Shown here: positions 55,720 to 64,000 of the stretch, piece after piece
Layout: every line of letters begins with the position of its first letter
Position numbering within the stretch: position 1 is the stretch's first letter
Assembly: GCF_002252475.1 (NCBI RefSeq)
Contig: NZ_NNRK01000029.1
Location: 248,001 to 312,000 of the forward strand
Reading direction: 5' to 3'
Source of the DNA: Brucella rhizosphaerae
Lineage (GTDB): Bacteria; Pseudomonadota; Alphaproteobacteria; Rhizobiales; Rhizobiaceae
DNA: 64,000 bases
The notes under the pieces: model-generated
What the model was told of the DNA's origin: nothing
The model's input: only the letters and a program-made list of their open reading frames with translations
Databases searched by the model: none
Translations under genes and position numbers: made by a program

Positions 55720-56757
55720 ATGAAGTCATCGCTCCGTAATCTCACTTTTGCTGCGTCCGCCCTCTCGATGCTCGCGGCAGCACCTGCATTCGCACAAGGC
55801 GCAGAAACCATTTCGCCAAAGGTCATGGTCATCACCATGTTCGGCGAAGAAGCAAAGCCTTGGCTGGAAGGCGAAAAGTTCACGCAGAAGCTGAAGCTGC
55901 CGGGCCTGAGCCCTGAATATCCAGAGGTTGATTGCACGGCTGAGGGTCTTTGTCACATGACGACGGCCATGGGCTTCGCCAATGCGGCAAGCGCCGTCAC
56001 GGCAATGGCACTAAGCGACAAGCTTGATCTCACCCACACCTATTTCCTCATCGCAGGCATTGCAGGCGTTGATCCAAAGCACGGTACGCTGGGTTCGGCG
56101 CATTGGGCAAAATATGCAATCGACGCCAATCTCAATCACCGCATTGATATCCGCGAAGCGCCTGAAGGCTGGCCGACAGACTTCTTTGGCCTTGGCGCAG
56201 AAAAGCCAGGCGAAAAGCCAAAGTGGGCTGCGGGCACGGAAGTGTTTGAACTGAATGGCAAGCTTGCCGATTACGCATTGGCAACGACCAAGGGCGTGGA
56301 GCTTCTCGACAGTGACGATGCGAAGACATATCGCGAGCACTACACCGAGGAAGCAGCAACCAGCGCTCCGATGGTTACGATCTGTGATACGGCATCGGGT
56401 GACACCTACTGGCATGGAACCAAGCTCGGCGAAGCCATGGAACAGTGGTCAAAGCTCCTGACCGACGGCAAGGCTGAATATTGCACTTCGCAAATGGAAG
56501 ACAATGCGACGCTCACTTCGCTCAAGCGTGCAGCAGATGCTGGCAAGCTTGATTACAACCGTATCGCGCTGCTGCGGACCGCTTCCAACTTCGACCGTCA
56601 GGGCAAAGATCAGACCGCAGCGCAATCGCTTGCTGCAAAATCGGGCGGCTTCCCGCTTGCAACGACCAATGCCTATCGCGTTGGCAAGGTCTATGCCGAC
56701 AGCATCATCAAGGATTGGAAGTCCTGGGAGCAAGCGCCACAGACCGAAGCAAAATAA
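55720..56757 (+). CDS. Purine nucleoside permease (NUP family), exported
   Basis: 345 residues with a signal peptide (MKSSLRNLTFAASALSMLAA, cleaved near AFA-QG), followed by the NUP/nucleoside-phosphorylase-like fold (MVITMFGEEAKPW, TYFLIAGIAGVDP, TICDTASGDTYWHG, LLRTASNFDRQG). NUP proteins are named purine nucleoside permeases in fungi; in bacteria the exported form probably binds or phosphorolyses nucleosides. ATG 55720 follows AAAGG. Flanked by a short direct repeat. Terminator follows. Confidence 0.87.
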   Translation: MKSSLRNLTFAASALSMLAAAPAFAQGAETISPKVMVITMFGEEAKPWLEGEKFTQKLKLPGLSPEYPEVDCTAEGLCHMTTAMGFANAASAVTAMALSDKLDLTHTYFLIAGIAGVDPKHGTLGSAHWAKYAIDANLNHRIDIREAPEGWPTDFFGLGAEKPGEKPKWAAGTEVFELNGKLADYALATTKGVELLDSDDAKTYREHYTEEAATSAPMVTICDTASGDTYWHGTKLGEAMEQWSKLLTDGKAEYCTSQMEDNATLTSLKRAADAGKLDYNRIALLRTASNFDRQGKDQTAAQSLAAKSGGFPLATTNAYRVGKVYADSIIKDWKSWEQAPQTEAK

Positions 56758-56787
56758 GCTGGTAACGGTATAACGACTCACAAATGA

Positions 56788-56823
56788 AAGCGCCCTTCGG
56801 TAAAACCGAAGGGCGCTTTTTTA
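56788..56823 (+). terminator. Terminator of the purine nucleoside permease gene
   Basis: AAAGCGCCCTTCGGT-aaa-ACCGAAGGGCGC then TTTTTT. Confidence 0.93.
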
Positions 56824-56862
56824 AATGGCTAATCTGAATCTCGTTTCAACAACTTAACAGCA

Positions 56863-56883
56863 CAAACTGAATCAGTTCCCGAA
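56863..56883. repeat. Short repeat, right copy
   Basis: ACAAACTGAATCAGTTCCCGAA-type word, 1,245 bases from the left copy, just before the small conserved gene. It includes the dyad ACTGA-A-TCAGT. Confidence 0.5.
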
Positions 56884-56918
56884 CGACAATCCAACCCCGG
56901 ATTAATCGGAGCAGCGCG

Positions 56919-57179
56919 TTAATCAGAAGTTGGCAACCGCCGCATCGTAAATTCGATCACGTCGTCAGGCCGTTCACACCAGCTTTCGATTTCAGTCCAA
57001 TATGCGGCTTTGGGAAAGGTCTCAAACCATTCGCGCGCCTTTTCACGCGCAGCCTGTCGCGGCAAAGCAAACGTCTCTCGGATAAACCCATCGCGTGGAA
57101 GGCGGCTCTTATTCGCGCGGCCTTTTTCGAGCTGCCTGCGCAGTCCTTCAAGCGGTGGGCGGGGCGGTGATGCGGTCAT
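56919..57179 (-). CDS. Small conserved-looking protein, unknown function
   Basis: 86 residues, basic N-terminal half (EGLRRQLEKGRANKSRLPRDGF) and a helical C-terminal part with Trp and acidic residues (REWFETFPKAAYWTEIESW). No signal peptide or membrane segment. GGGAGGCTACTGC precedes ATG 57179, a good ribosome binding site, and coding character is clear. I do not recognise a family. The region 57180-57402 to hemF holds no gene I can see. Confidence 0.72.
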   Translation of the reverse strand: MTASPPRPPLEGLRRQLEKGRANKSRLPRDGFIRETFALPRQAAREKAREWFETFPKAAYWTEIESWCERPDDVIEFTMRRLPTSD

Positions 57180-57399
57180 GCAGTAGCCTCCCGAAACAGG
57201 GTACATCCAATCCCTTGGAGGCTTAAGATAGGGAAGCAACGACTTGATGACGAGTCTTTTCTTGGGGAGAGGAAATCCTGTGCTCCAAGTGCATCGTGTT
57301 CGGGCTTTGCCAGACTGCAGGACTTTGCTAAGTCAGGAAAATAGAAGTTTAAATTTTCGCGGCTTCTCCAGTCGCACGGTACATTGCGTGAGAGGATAA

Positions 57400-58317
<918 letters not shown>

Positions 58318-58345
58318 TTTCTAAGATGTACGTTCTCTAAAAATG

Positions 58346-58374
58346 AAAAGGGCCGGATTATCCGGCCCTTCTTT
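58346..58374. terminator. Terminator of hemF
   Basis: AAAAGGGCCGGA-tta-TCCGGCCCTT then CTTTTAT; also reachable from the convergent GNAT gene. Confidence 0.85.
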
Positions 58375-58868
58375 TATGCATCGAATGCTGCGTTATAGGT
58401 CACCTTGCCTCGTGGTATTTCCCCCTCGATAATGAGGCGCTGGAAATATTGAGCTGGCACCCCTTCAAGCCTGAGCCGTTCATCAGCCTTGAAACCAAAA
58501 CGCTGATAATAGCCGGGATCACCGAGCAATACGCAGCCTTTGGCTCCCGCCTCTTTCAGCCGCAAAAGACCTTCGCGGATGAGCGCGCTGCCAATCCCCT
58601 CACCTTGCCTGCCCGGCTGAACTGATACGGGCCCAAGCCCGTACCAGTCGCAATCAGCGCCATCGATGAGAACGGGCGAAAAAGCCACGTGACCAGGAAG
58701 AGCACCGTCCTCCTCAGCAACCAGTGACAAAGTCAGTGCCGATGCCAAACGAAGTGCTTCGATGATAGCGGCTTCTTTCTGATTGCTATAAGGCACCCCG
58801 CGGAATGCCTCATCAGTCAGGAGACGAATTGCAGCAATATCCTCGGGCTGTTCCTCGCGGATAAGCAT
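58374..58868 (-). CDS. GNAT N-acetyltransferase, candidate YjhQ-like antitoxin
   Basis: 164 residues of the GNAT fold: IREEQPEDIAAIRLL, the acetyl-CoA loop VQPGRQGEGIGSALIREGL, and YYQRFGFKADERL, as in YhbS-type acetyltransferases. ATG 58868 follows AAGGAGGC. It starts 10 bases after a TopAI/YjhX-like toxin gene on the same strand; in E. coli the toxin TopAI is neutralised by the acetyltransferase-family protein YjhQ. The antitoxin role here is inferred from pairing. Confidence 0.87.
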   Translation of the reverse strand: MLIREEQPEDIAAIRLLTDEAFRGVPYSNQKEAAIIEALRLASALTLSLVAEEDGALPGHVAFSPVLIDGADCDWYGLGPVSVQPGRQGEGIGSALIREGLLRLKEAGAKGCVLLGDPGYYQRFGFKADERLRLEGVPAQYFQRLIIEGEIPRGKVTYNAAFDA

Positions 58869-58878
58869 TCTGCCTCCT

Positions 58879-59133
58879 TCATCGGTTATTAGCTTGTGCG
58901 CGGACATTCATGCGCCCGTTAAGCGAAATGCGATACGCGCCGCCCGCACGGGATTCGATCAGTCGCTTCCGCCGCAATTGCTGGAAAACAGCCATTGTAC
59001 AATCGGAAAGCAGATAACCTTCGCGGGTATAACATTCGATTTCGCAGATACGTCCGTCTTCGCGCAGATGGCGGATAAAACCACCCTGCGCCAGCACGTG
59101 CAGAACGCGCTGTTCAATGCGTGAGATATTCAT
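58879..59133 (-). CDS. topAI: YjhX/TopAI-family topoisomerase-I inhibitor toxin
   Basis: 84 residues, same length as E. coli YjhX (TopAI) and clearly alike along the whole protein: MNISRIEQRVLHVLAQGG, ECYTREGYLLSDCTMAVF and the end MNVRAQANNR. TopAI binds DNA topoisomerase I and blocks it. It is followed on the same strand by a GNAT gene, as in topAI-yjhQ. The ATG at 59133 gives the family start; no strong ribosome binding site is visible. The 267 bases upstream hold no gene. Confidence 0.88.
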   Translation of the reverse strand: MNISRIEQRVLHVLAQGGFIRHLREDGRICEIECYTREGYLLSDCTMAVFQQLRRKRLIESRAGGAYRISLNGRMNVRAQANNR

Positions 59134-59400
59134 TGTCGTTAATGCCTGGATGGAAACCATGACAAGCACCAGCTCTCGCGGATAAGCAGAGCTTACCCAC
59201 GGCCAATGCCGTTCCCGTCCCTGAACATCTGCGGGATTAAAACTCGCAGCTATCGTTCGGAACGATCAGAGGCTTCCGACAATCTCCAGCATCAACAATT
59301 CCTTTTAATCTGGCCCACTCATACAGGCTCAAAAGACTGAAGGGCCCGAGAGCCCTCCAAAAAAATCATTTAAAAGCACAGCAGCTTGAAGTCAAATCGT

Positions 59401-60237
59401 TCAGGCTTTTGGCTGGTTGCGAAGTTTTTCCGCTTCCGCATAGAACTTCTTTTCCCACTCATTGTGGTTATCCAGCCCTTCCTTGATGAAGGGCGTAAAG
59501 ATTGCAAGATTCATCAATGCCCAATTTACGAAACGGGCTGGAAACTTCAGCGGCTTTACGAAATCGACGAATAGCACGACACGCGTATGGTCGGTATGGT
59601 TCCACGCTTCGTGCTCGTAGGCATCATCGAAAATCAGGACCTTACCTTCCTGCCAATGGCAGACCTGCTTATCGACCCGGATCGCAAGCTTGTCGGCAGG
59701 CTCTGGCACGATCATGCCCATATGCAGACGCAACACGCCATTATAAGGGCCGCGATGCGGCGGCAGATGTTTGCCCGGTTCAAAGATCGAGAACATGGCA
59801 GTGGTCAGGCCCGGAATTTTCTGCACGGCATTCCATGTATTGGGACACGCGCGAACATTTTGTTCCGACTTCACGCCAAAGCCAAGCAGGAAGAAAGTCT
59901 TCCAGTGATTGTCGGTCGAGATCGTTTTGACGTCTGAGGAAATATCCTGGAAGGACGGCAGTTCACTCTGGCGCACCAAAACCTTTTCAAGCTCCGCACG
60001 GATAGCCGGATATTCCTTCTCGACTTCTGCAACCCATGGAAAGATAGCATTGTCATAGACAGGCGGATTACCAAGTTTTGCGTGCTTGAGATTAAGCCGT
60101 TCCGCCCATGCAACAATTCCCATAAAGAAACGTGTTACCGCGCCCGGACGGTCCATGGGCGCGATACCGTCAGTGCCAAAATTCTGCTTGGGATCAGAGG
60201 TCGCTTTCTGCGAAGTCGATGTATCGGAACTGGACAT
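59401..60237 (-). CDS. Aspartyl/asparaginyl beta-hydroxylase, LpxO-like
   Basis: 278 residues. Catalytic-domain motifs of the Asp_Arg_Hydrox family: FEPGKHLPPHRGPYNGVLRLHMG, KVLIFDDAYEHEAWNHTDHTRVV, supplying the iron-binding His and the 2-oxoglutarate Arg. Hydrophobic patches near each end (TRFFMGIVAWAERL; NWALMNLAIFTPFI) suggest membrane association, as for LpxO, which hydroxylates lipid A acyl chains. That substrate is inferred. ATG 60237 follows AAAGAG. Confidence 0.87.
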   Translation of the reverse strand: MSSSDTSTSQKATSDPKQNFGTDGIAPMDRPGAVTRFFMGIVAWAERLNLKHAKLGNPPVYDNAIFPWVAEVEKEYPAIRAELEKVLVRQSELPSFQDISSDVKTISTDNHWKTFFLLGFGVKSEQNVRACPNTWNAVQKIPGLTTAMFSIFEPGKHLPPHRGPYNGVLRLHMGMIVPEPADKLAIRVDKQVCHWQEGKVLIFDDAYEHEAWNHTDHTRVVLFVDFVKPLKFPARFVNWALMNLAIFTPFIKEGLDNHNEWEKKFYAEAEKLRNQPKA

Positions 60238-60322
60238 TCATTGCTCTTTCAAATCAGGCGCTTAAAACGGAACTTATGATATAAACTCAGAAAATCGCGG
60301 CATGATTTTGTATAATCAGCCG

Positions 60323-61606
60323 TCAATCGTTCATTTTATTGCGATCAAGTTTGTCCAGAAGCGTTTCGTGGTCAAGACTAAAACCTGAGTCAATCCAGAG
60401 AGTTTCCAGCTCGCGCAGCTTTTCCCCCAAAACCGGGCCTTTTTCGATGCCAAGACGAAGTAGATCTCCACCCGTCACAGGGAAGACCGGCGCTTCGTAG
60501 CTTTGAACCGATTCAAGCAGGCGGGCATAGCCACCTGCACGGATCATCGCCTCATCACTGCCAATCGCTTCATTGCGTGCGTGAGCGTAGCTGAGCTGAA
60601 TGCGATCCAGAACAGCTTGTTTGCTACCGCGATAGACGAGTTTTTTCAGCGCTTGTTCGGACATTTCCGGCTTGATGACATCAGTCCGCGCCCATGCTTC
60701 AAGACGCGCGCGTTCCGCATTTGACATTTTGAGCCGTTTTCCCATCGCATCAACGCGAGTTGTATCGGGTGGGATCATGCTTTCAAGCCGCAACAAGGCA
60801 TCCACTGGCCAGCCAAGATCGCCTTCGGTGCGCACAAGTCCGTGGATCGAATCGATGCCCCATTTTTCGCTTTCCGGCAGAATGGCCGTGAGGACACCCG
60901 CCTGCCGCATCCACAAAAGCGCACGTGAAGGATCTGGGGCCGCCAGAAGCTTTTTCAGTTCCGACCAGACACGTTCGGCCGAAAGCTGATCAAGGCCATC
61001 CTTGAGACGCGCACTGGCGCGCAGACCTGTCGTTTCCGGACGGCCCGAACCATACCAGGCAAAGAAGCGAAAAAAGCGCAGGATGCGTAAATAGTCTTCC
61101 CGGATACGCGCTTCAGCGTCGCCAATGAAACGCAATGTCCGCGTTTCGATATCAGCAAGACCGCCAACAAAATCGATCACCTCGCCATCGACTGTTGCAT
61201 AAAGCGCATTGATCGTGAAATCGCGTCGCTCAGCGTCCGTCTTCCAGTCAGTACCGAAAGCCACCTTGGCATGACGACCATCGGTTTCGATATCTTTACG
61301 CAGCGTCGTCACTTCAAAAGGTTGCCCCTGAACGACAACCGTCACTGTGCCGTGTTCGATACCAGTGGGCACAGGTTTGAAACCTGCGTCTTGGACAAGC
61401 CGTACAGTATCCTGTGGCAGATGTGTGGTCGCTAAATCGATGTCGCTGACTTTTGTGCCCAGCAGCGTATTGCGTACAGCGCCACCAACTACGCGCGCCT
61501 CGCCACCCTCACGATTCAAAGCTGCAAAAAGCGCCTTGAGCGACTTGGAATTCAACCAGTCGGCGCGGGTGGAAATATTGATTGAATGAATAAGTGTCTC
61601 GCTCAA
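60323..61606 (-). CDS. cca: CCA tRNA nucleotidyltransferase/poly(A) polymerase family
   Basis: 427 residues. Head-domain GGAVRNTLLG and metal-binding DIDLATT, EVTTLRKD, RRDFTINAL, then FFRFFAWYGSG and a helical tail. It could be the CCA-adding enzyme or a poly(A) polymerase (class II enzymes are alike); in rhizobia this gene is annotated as cca. The start overlaps the end of the preceding CoA pyrophosphatase gene by 4 bases, so it is translationally coupled. Confidence 0.92.
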   Translation of the reverse strand: MSETLIHSINISTRADWLNSKSLKALFAALNREGGEARVVGGAVRNTLLGTKVSDIDLATTHLPQDTVRLVQDAGFKPVPTGIEHGTVTVVVQGQPFEVTTLRKDIETDGRHAKVAFGTDWKTDAERRDFTINALYATVDGEVIDFVGGLADIETRTLRFIGDAEARIREDYLRILRFFRFFAWYGSGRPETTGLRASARLKDGLDQLSAERVWSELKKLLAAPDPSRALLWMRQAGVLTAILPESEKWGIDSIHGLVRTEGDLGWPVDALLRLESMIPPDTTRVDAMGKRLKMSNAERARLEAWARTDVIKPEMSEQALKKLVYRGSKQAVLDRIQLSYAHARNEAIGSDEAMIRAGGYARLLESVQSYEAPVFPVTGGDLLRLGIEKGPVLGEKLRELETLWIDSGFSLDHETLLDKLDRNKMND

Positions 61607-62253
61607 GCGTAGAGCCTTTCATAAAGTCCGCGAATGATGCCTGCGGTCACGCCCCAGATGAATCGTTCGTGATAGGGCATTGCGTAATAAAAGCGTTCCC
61701 GACCGTTGAACATCTGGCTTTCGCGCCGATGGTTGGCCGGGTTCATCAGGAAAGAAAGCGGCACTTCAAATATGTCGGCCACCTCGTCCGGATTGGGATA
61801 GACATCAAATGGTGTGTTAACGACCGCCAGAACAGGGGTAATCGAAAACCCGCTTCCAGTCAGATAGCGCGGCATATGACCGATGATTTCGGCTCGTTCT
61901 GAGATGAGCCCGATTTCCTCATTGGCTTCGCGCAGTGCCGCATTTTCAGCTGTACCGTCCTGCGGGTCGATCGCACCACCGGGAAAAGCAATCTGGCCAG
62001 AGTGCTTGCGCAGTTTCTCCGTGCGTCGCGTCAACAGCAATGTGGCCTCTGGCCCACGATCCACCACTGGCACGAGTACGGCAGCATCACGCATTTTCGA
62101 TGTGACCATCGCCTGCGTGAATTCCGGGTTGAGTGCCGGATTCAGCAAGTGATCGCCGGTCAGATCGTCATGATCCGGCTGCCAGTTACGCACACGCTCG
62201 GCAAAATCACCCGCAGAAAAAGCCGGGAACAGATGAGACGCACGGTTATTCAT
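61603..62253 (-). CDS. CoA pyrophosphatase (NUDIX, NudL-like)
   Basis: 216 residues. The NudL/UPF0035 motif LLTRRTEKLRKHSGQIAFPGG precedes the NUDIX box (GTAENAALREANEEIGL). It hydrolyses CoA into phosphopantetheine and 3',5'-ADP. Begins inside the last bases of the DUF1285 gene (ATGA) and ends inside cca: a tight three-gene operon (DUF1285-NUDIX-cca). Confidence 0.92.
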   Translation of the reverse strand: MNNRASHLFPAFSAGDFAERVRNWQPDHDDLTGDHLLNPALNPEFTQAMVTSKMRDAAVLVPVVDRGPEATLLLTRRTEKLRKHSGQIAFPGGAIDPQDGTAENAALREANEEIGLISERAEIIGHMPRYLTGSGFSITPVLAVVNTPFDVYPNPDEVADIFEVPLSFLMNPANHRRESQMFNGRERFYYAMPYHERFIWGVTAGIIRGLYERLYA

Positions 62254-62915
62254 TGGATTGCAGCCTCCAGCGCATCAACGGGCATGACTGGAAAGACCAC
62301 CCCATTTGAACGCACCGCAAACATTGCCACGCCATCGACCTCGATCTCTTCGCCGAGCGCCACCAGGTCATACATCACAGCCCGCGCCAGCAATGCTTCC
62401 AGCCGACCGCGAACCATTACATAAGGTTTGAGACCACCGCTTTCCGTTTCAATGATAAAACGTAGCGGATGCTCATCACCCGCTTCGATCACATCTCCGA
62501 CATTGGTCCGAAAAATCAGCTTCTGCGTCTCACCTTCGCCCAACACCTGCATTTCGACAGCGATGAAATGCGCATCTTCTACGCGGATTCCAACTTTTTC
62601 CACTGGCGTTACAAGATAGGTTTTACCGTCGTCATCCTTGCGTAGCACTGTTGAAAACAGCCGCACAAGCTGAGGACGTCCAATGGGTGTTCCCATATAG
62701 AACCATGTTCCATCGGCCCGGATTTCCATGTCCAGATCGCCGCAAAACTCCGGATTCCAGCGTTCCACGGGCGGAATGCCACGTTCGTTCGTCGCCGGCC
62801 CGCTATGGGCATCGGCGTGAGCGCGCGCAATCAAAGCCTCCAGTCCGCTGGTACTGGCAGCCGCCTTCATTGAACTTTGCGGCTCTTGTTTGCCGTTAGG
62901 GGTGCTTTTTGTCAT
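62250..62915 (-). CDS. DUF1285 protein
   Basis: 221 residues. PVERWNPEFCGDLDMEIRADGTWFYMGTPIGRPQLVRLFSTVLRKDDDG is the DUF1285 signature region (here split across about 50-95), followed by ETQKLIFRTNVGDVIEAGDEHPLRF. Function unknown. First gene of the cca operon; divergent from moxR across 163 bases. Confidence 0.87.
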   Translation of the reverse strand: MTKSTPNGKQEPQSSMKAAASTSGLEALIARAHADAHSGPATNERGIPPVERWNPEFCGDLDMEIRADGTWFYMGTPIGRPQLVRLFSTVLRKDDDGKTYLVTPVEKVGIRVEDAHFIAVEMQVLGEGETQKLIFRTNVGDVIEAGDEHPLRFIIETESGGLKPYVMVRGRLEALLARAVMYDLVALGEEIEVDGVAMFAVRSNGVVFPVMPVDALEAAIQ

Positions 62916-63078
62916 CCGACTCGGTTATTCCTGCTCGAATGTGATTAAAATGCATAGAGTCATGAAATAGTCACCGTTTCACGGCTTGTCAGCATTATAG
63001 TGCGATTTAAGTTTCAGAGGCAGTCGCCTTAAGTCCGGTTCTCCGCCCAATCATATGCGGAAATATTGCGAGGTCCCT

Positions 63079-64000
63079 ATGAGCGTTGTTGTTACGCCCG
63101 AAGCCGCTAACCCCGATGAAATTGTTGCAGAAGCCGAACGCGCCTTAGCTGACATCGCACGCATCAAGGAGAATATCGGCACCGTTATTTTCGGGCAGGA
63201 AAGCGTCATCGAACGCGCGCTCGTGGCAATTCTTGCCGGTGGTCATGCGTTGCTCGTCGGCGTTCCCGGCCTTGCAAAGACGAAGCTTGTCGAAACTCTG
63301 GGAACTGTTCTTGGCCTGTCGGGCCAGCGTATCCAGTTTACTCCCGATCTGATGCCATCAGACATTATCGGTTCGGAAGTGATGGAACAGGATGCCGATG
63401 GCCGCCGATCCTTCCGCTATCTCAAGGGGCCGATCTTTACCCAGCTTCTGATGGCCGACGAAATCAACCGTGCGTCACCGCGCACCCAGTCAGCCCTTCT
63501 GCAAGCCATGCAGGAATATCATGTGACTGTTGCTGGTCAGCGTTATGACCTGCCAGCCCCGTTCCACGTGCTTGCCACACAGAACCCTCTGGAACAGGAA
63601 GGCACCTATCCTCTGCCTGAAGCGCAGCTTGATCGCTTCCTGATGCAGATTGATATTCTCTATCCTGAACTGGACGCCGAGCGTCGTATCCTGCTCGAAA
63701 CAACAGGTGTGACAGAGGCCCGGGCCCACGCAATTCTCGATGCTGACCGACTGCGTCAGATGCAGGCACTTGTGCGCCGCATGCCCGTTTCCGAAAGCGT
63801 GGTCGATGCAATCCTGAAGCTCGTACGCTCGGCACGTCCCGACGCAGACAATGAACATGCCAACAAGCACATTGCCTGGGGCCCGGGACCGCGCGCCAGT
63901 CAGGCCCTGATGCTCTGCGCCCGCGCACGTGCTCTTTATGAAGGTCGTCTCGCCCCATCCATTGATGATGTGAAAGCCTTGGCCGAACCGGTCCTGCAGC
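63079..64000 (+). CDS. MoxR-family AAA+ ATPase (3' truncated by window end)
   Basis: Open for 307 codons to the window end with no stop. The N terminus begins MSVVVTPEAANPDEI. Walker A GVPGLAKTK (about 60), Walker B LMADEINRASPRTQSALLQAM, ATQNPLEQEGTYPLPEAQLDRF (sensor 1 region) and a partial lid domain are clear MoxR features. ATG 63079 lies after GCGAGGTCCC. MoxR genes usually precede a von Willebrand factor A gene (DUF58 plus VWA), which would lie just beyond this window; these systems aid maturation of periplasmic complexes. Confidence 0.92.
   Translation, partial: MSVVVTPEAANPDEIVAEAERALADIARIKENIGTVIFGQESVIERALVAILAGGHALLVGVPGLAKTKLVETLGTVLGLSGQRIQFTPDLMPSDIIGSEVMEQDADGRRSFRYLKGPIFTQLLMADEINRASPRTQSALLQAMQEYHVTVAGQRYDLPAPFHVLATQNPLEQEGTYPLPEAQLDRFLMQIDILYPELDAERRILLETTGVTEARAHAILDADRLRQMQALVRRMPVSESVVDAILKLVRSARPDADNEHANKHIAWGPGPRASQALMLCARARALYEGRLAPSIDDVKALAEPVLQ

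Overview
The window comes from an alphaproteobacterium of the Rhizobiales, most likely Brucellaceae (Ochrobactrum/Brucella lineage). This is inferred from gene order and protein character: a LysR regulator of the VtlR/LsrB type next to trxB, trkH and an Lrp regulator; a WadC/LpcC-like core mannosyltransferase next to greA; UvrB with a long N-terminal extension; BA14K and DUF1176 proteins; the lgt-midA-pgeF cluster; petABC; and a likely AbcR-type small RNA. It is almost entirely ordinary chromosome. I see no transposase, phage gene, CRISPR array, tRNA or rRNA.

Layout. 1-7 kb: aatA, an AbcR-like sRNA on the minus strand, then a five-gene operon (class III phosphodiesterase plus a complete sugar/glycerol-phosphate-type ABC importer). 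7-12.8 kb: vtlR/lsrB-trxB, trkH, lrp, wadC-like glycosyltransferase, greA. 13-23 kb: envelope and housekeeping genes (DUF1176, EamA and DUF486 membrane proteins, extensin-like lipoprotein, thioesterase, SH3 protein, uvrB, redox MDR/HxlR pair, Kazal lipoprotein). 23-31 kb: lytic transglycosylase, a cold-shock gene with a structured leader, BA14K protein, glyoxalase II-like hydrolase, ilvE, and a MarR/response regulator/histidine kinase set. 31-34 kb: NUDIX, crcB, csaA, YbjN, ubiK. 34-41 kb: lgt-midA-pgeF-M24 cluster, lipoprotein, prs, chrA. 41-47 kb: HerA/FtsK-like ATPase, rplY-pth-DHFR-like-ychF, two MaoC paralogues. 47-55 kb (mostly minus): apt, petABC (cytochrome bc1), two full ABC exporters. 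55-64 kb: trmL, purine nucleoside permease, hemF, a topAI(yjhX)-GNAT pair resembling the TopAI/YjhQ toxin-antitoxin, an LpxO-like hydroxylase, a DUF1285-NUDIX-cca operon, and a moxR gene cut by the window edge.

The least ordinary signals are: (1) the AbcR-like sRNA with an anti-Shine-Dalgarno loop beside aatA; (2) a cspA leader in which an upstream 15-nt stretch can pair with the ribosome binding site; (3) the topAI-GNAT pair; (4) a tiny Trp-containing ORF running into a terminator-like hairpin between YbjN and ubiK; (5) palindromes and direct repeats in the ilvE/marR intergenic region; (6) a palindrome upstream of petABC; (7) an M24 'peptidase' that appears to have lost metal ligands. Start codons were re-chosen from ribosome binding sites where the longest ORF looked over-extended. 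All family assignments are by reading the sequence; no database search was run.
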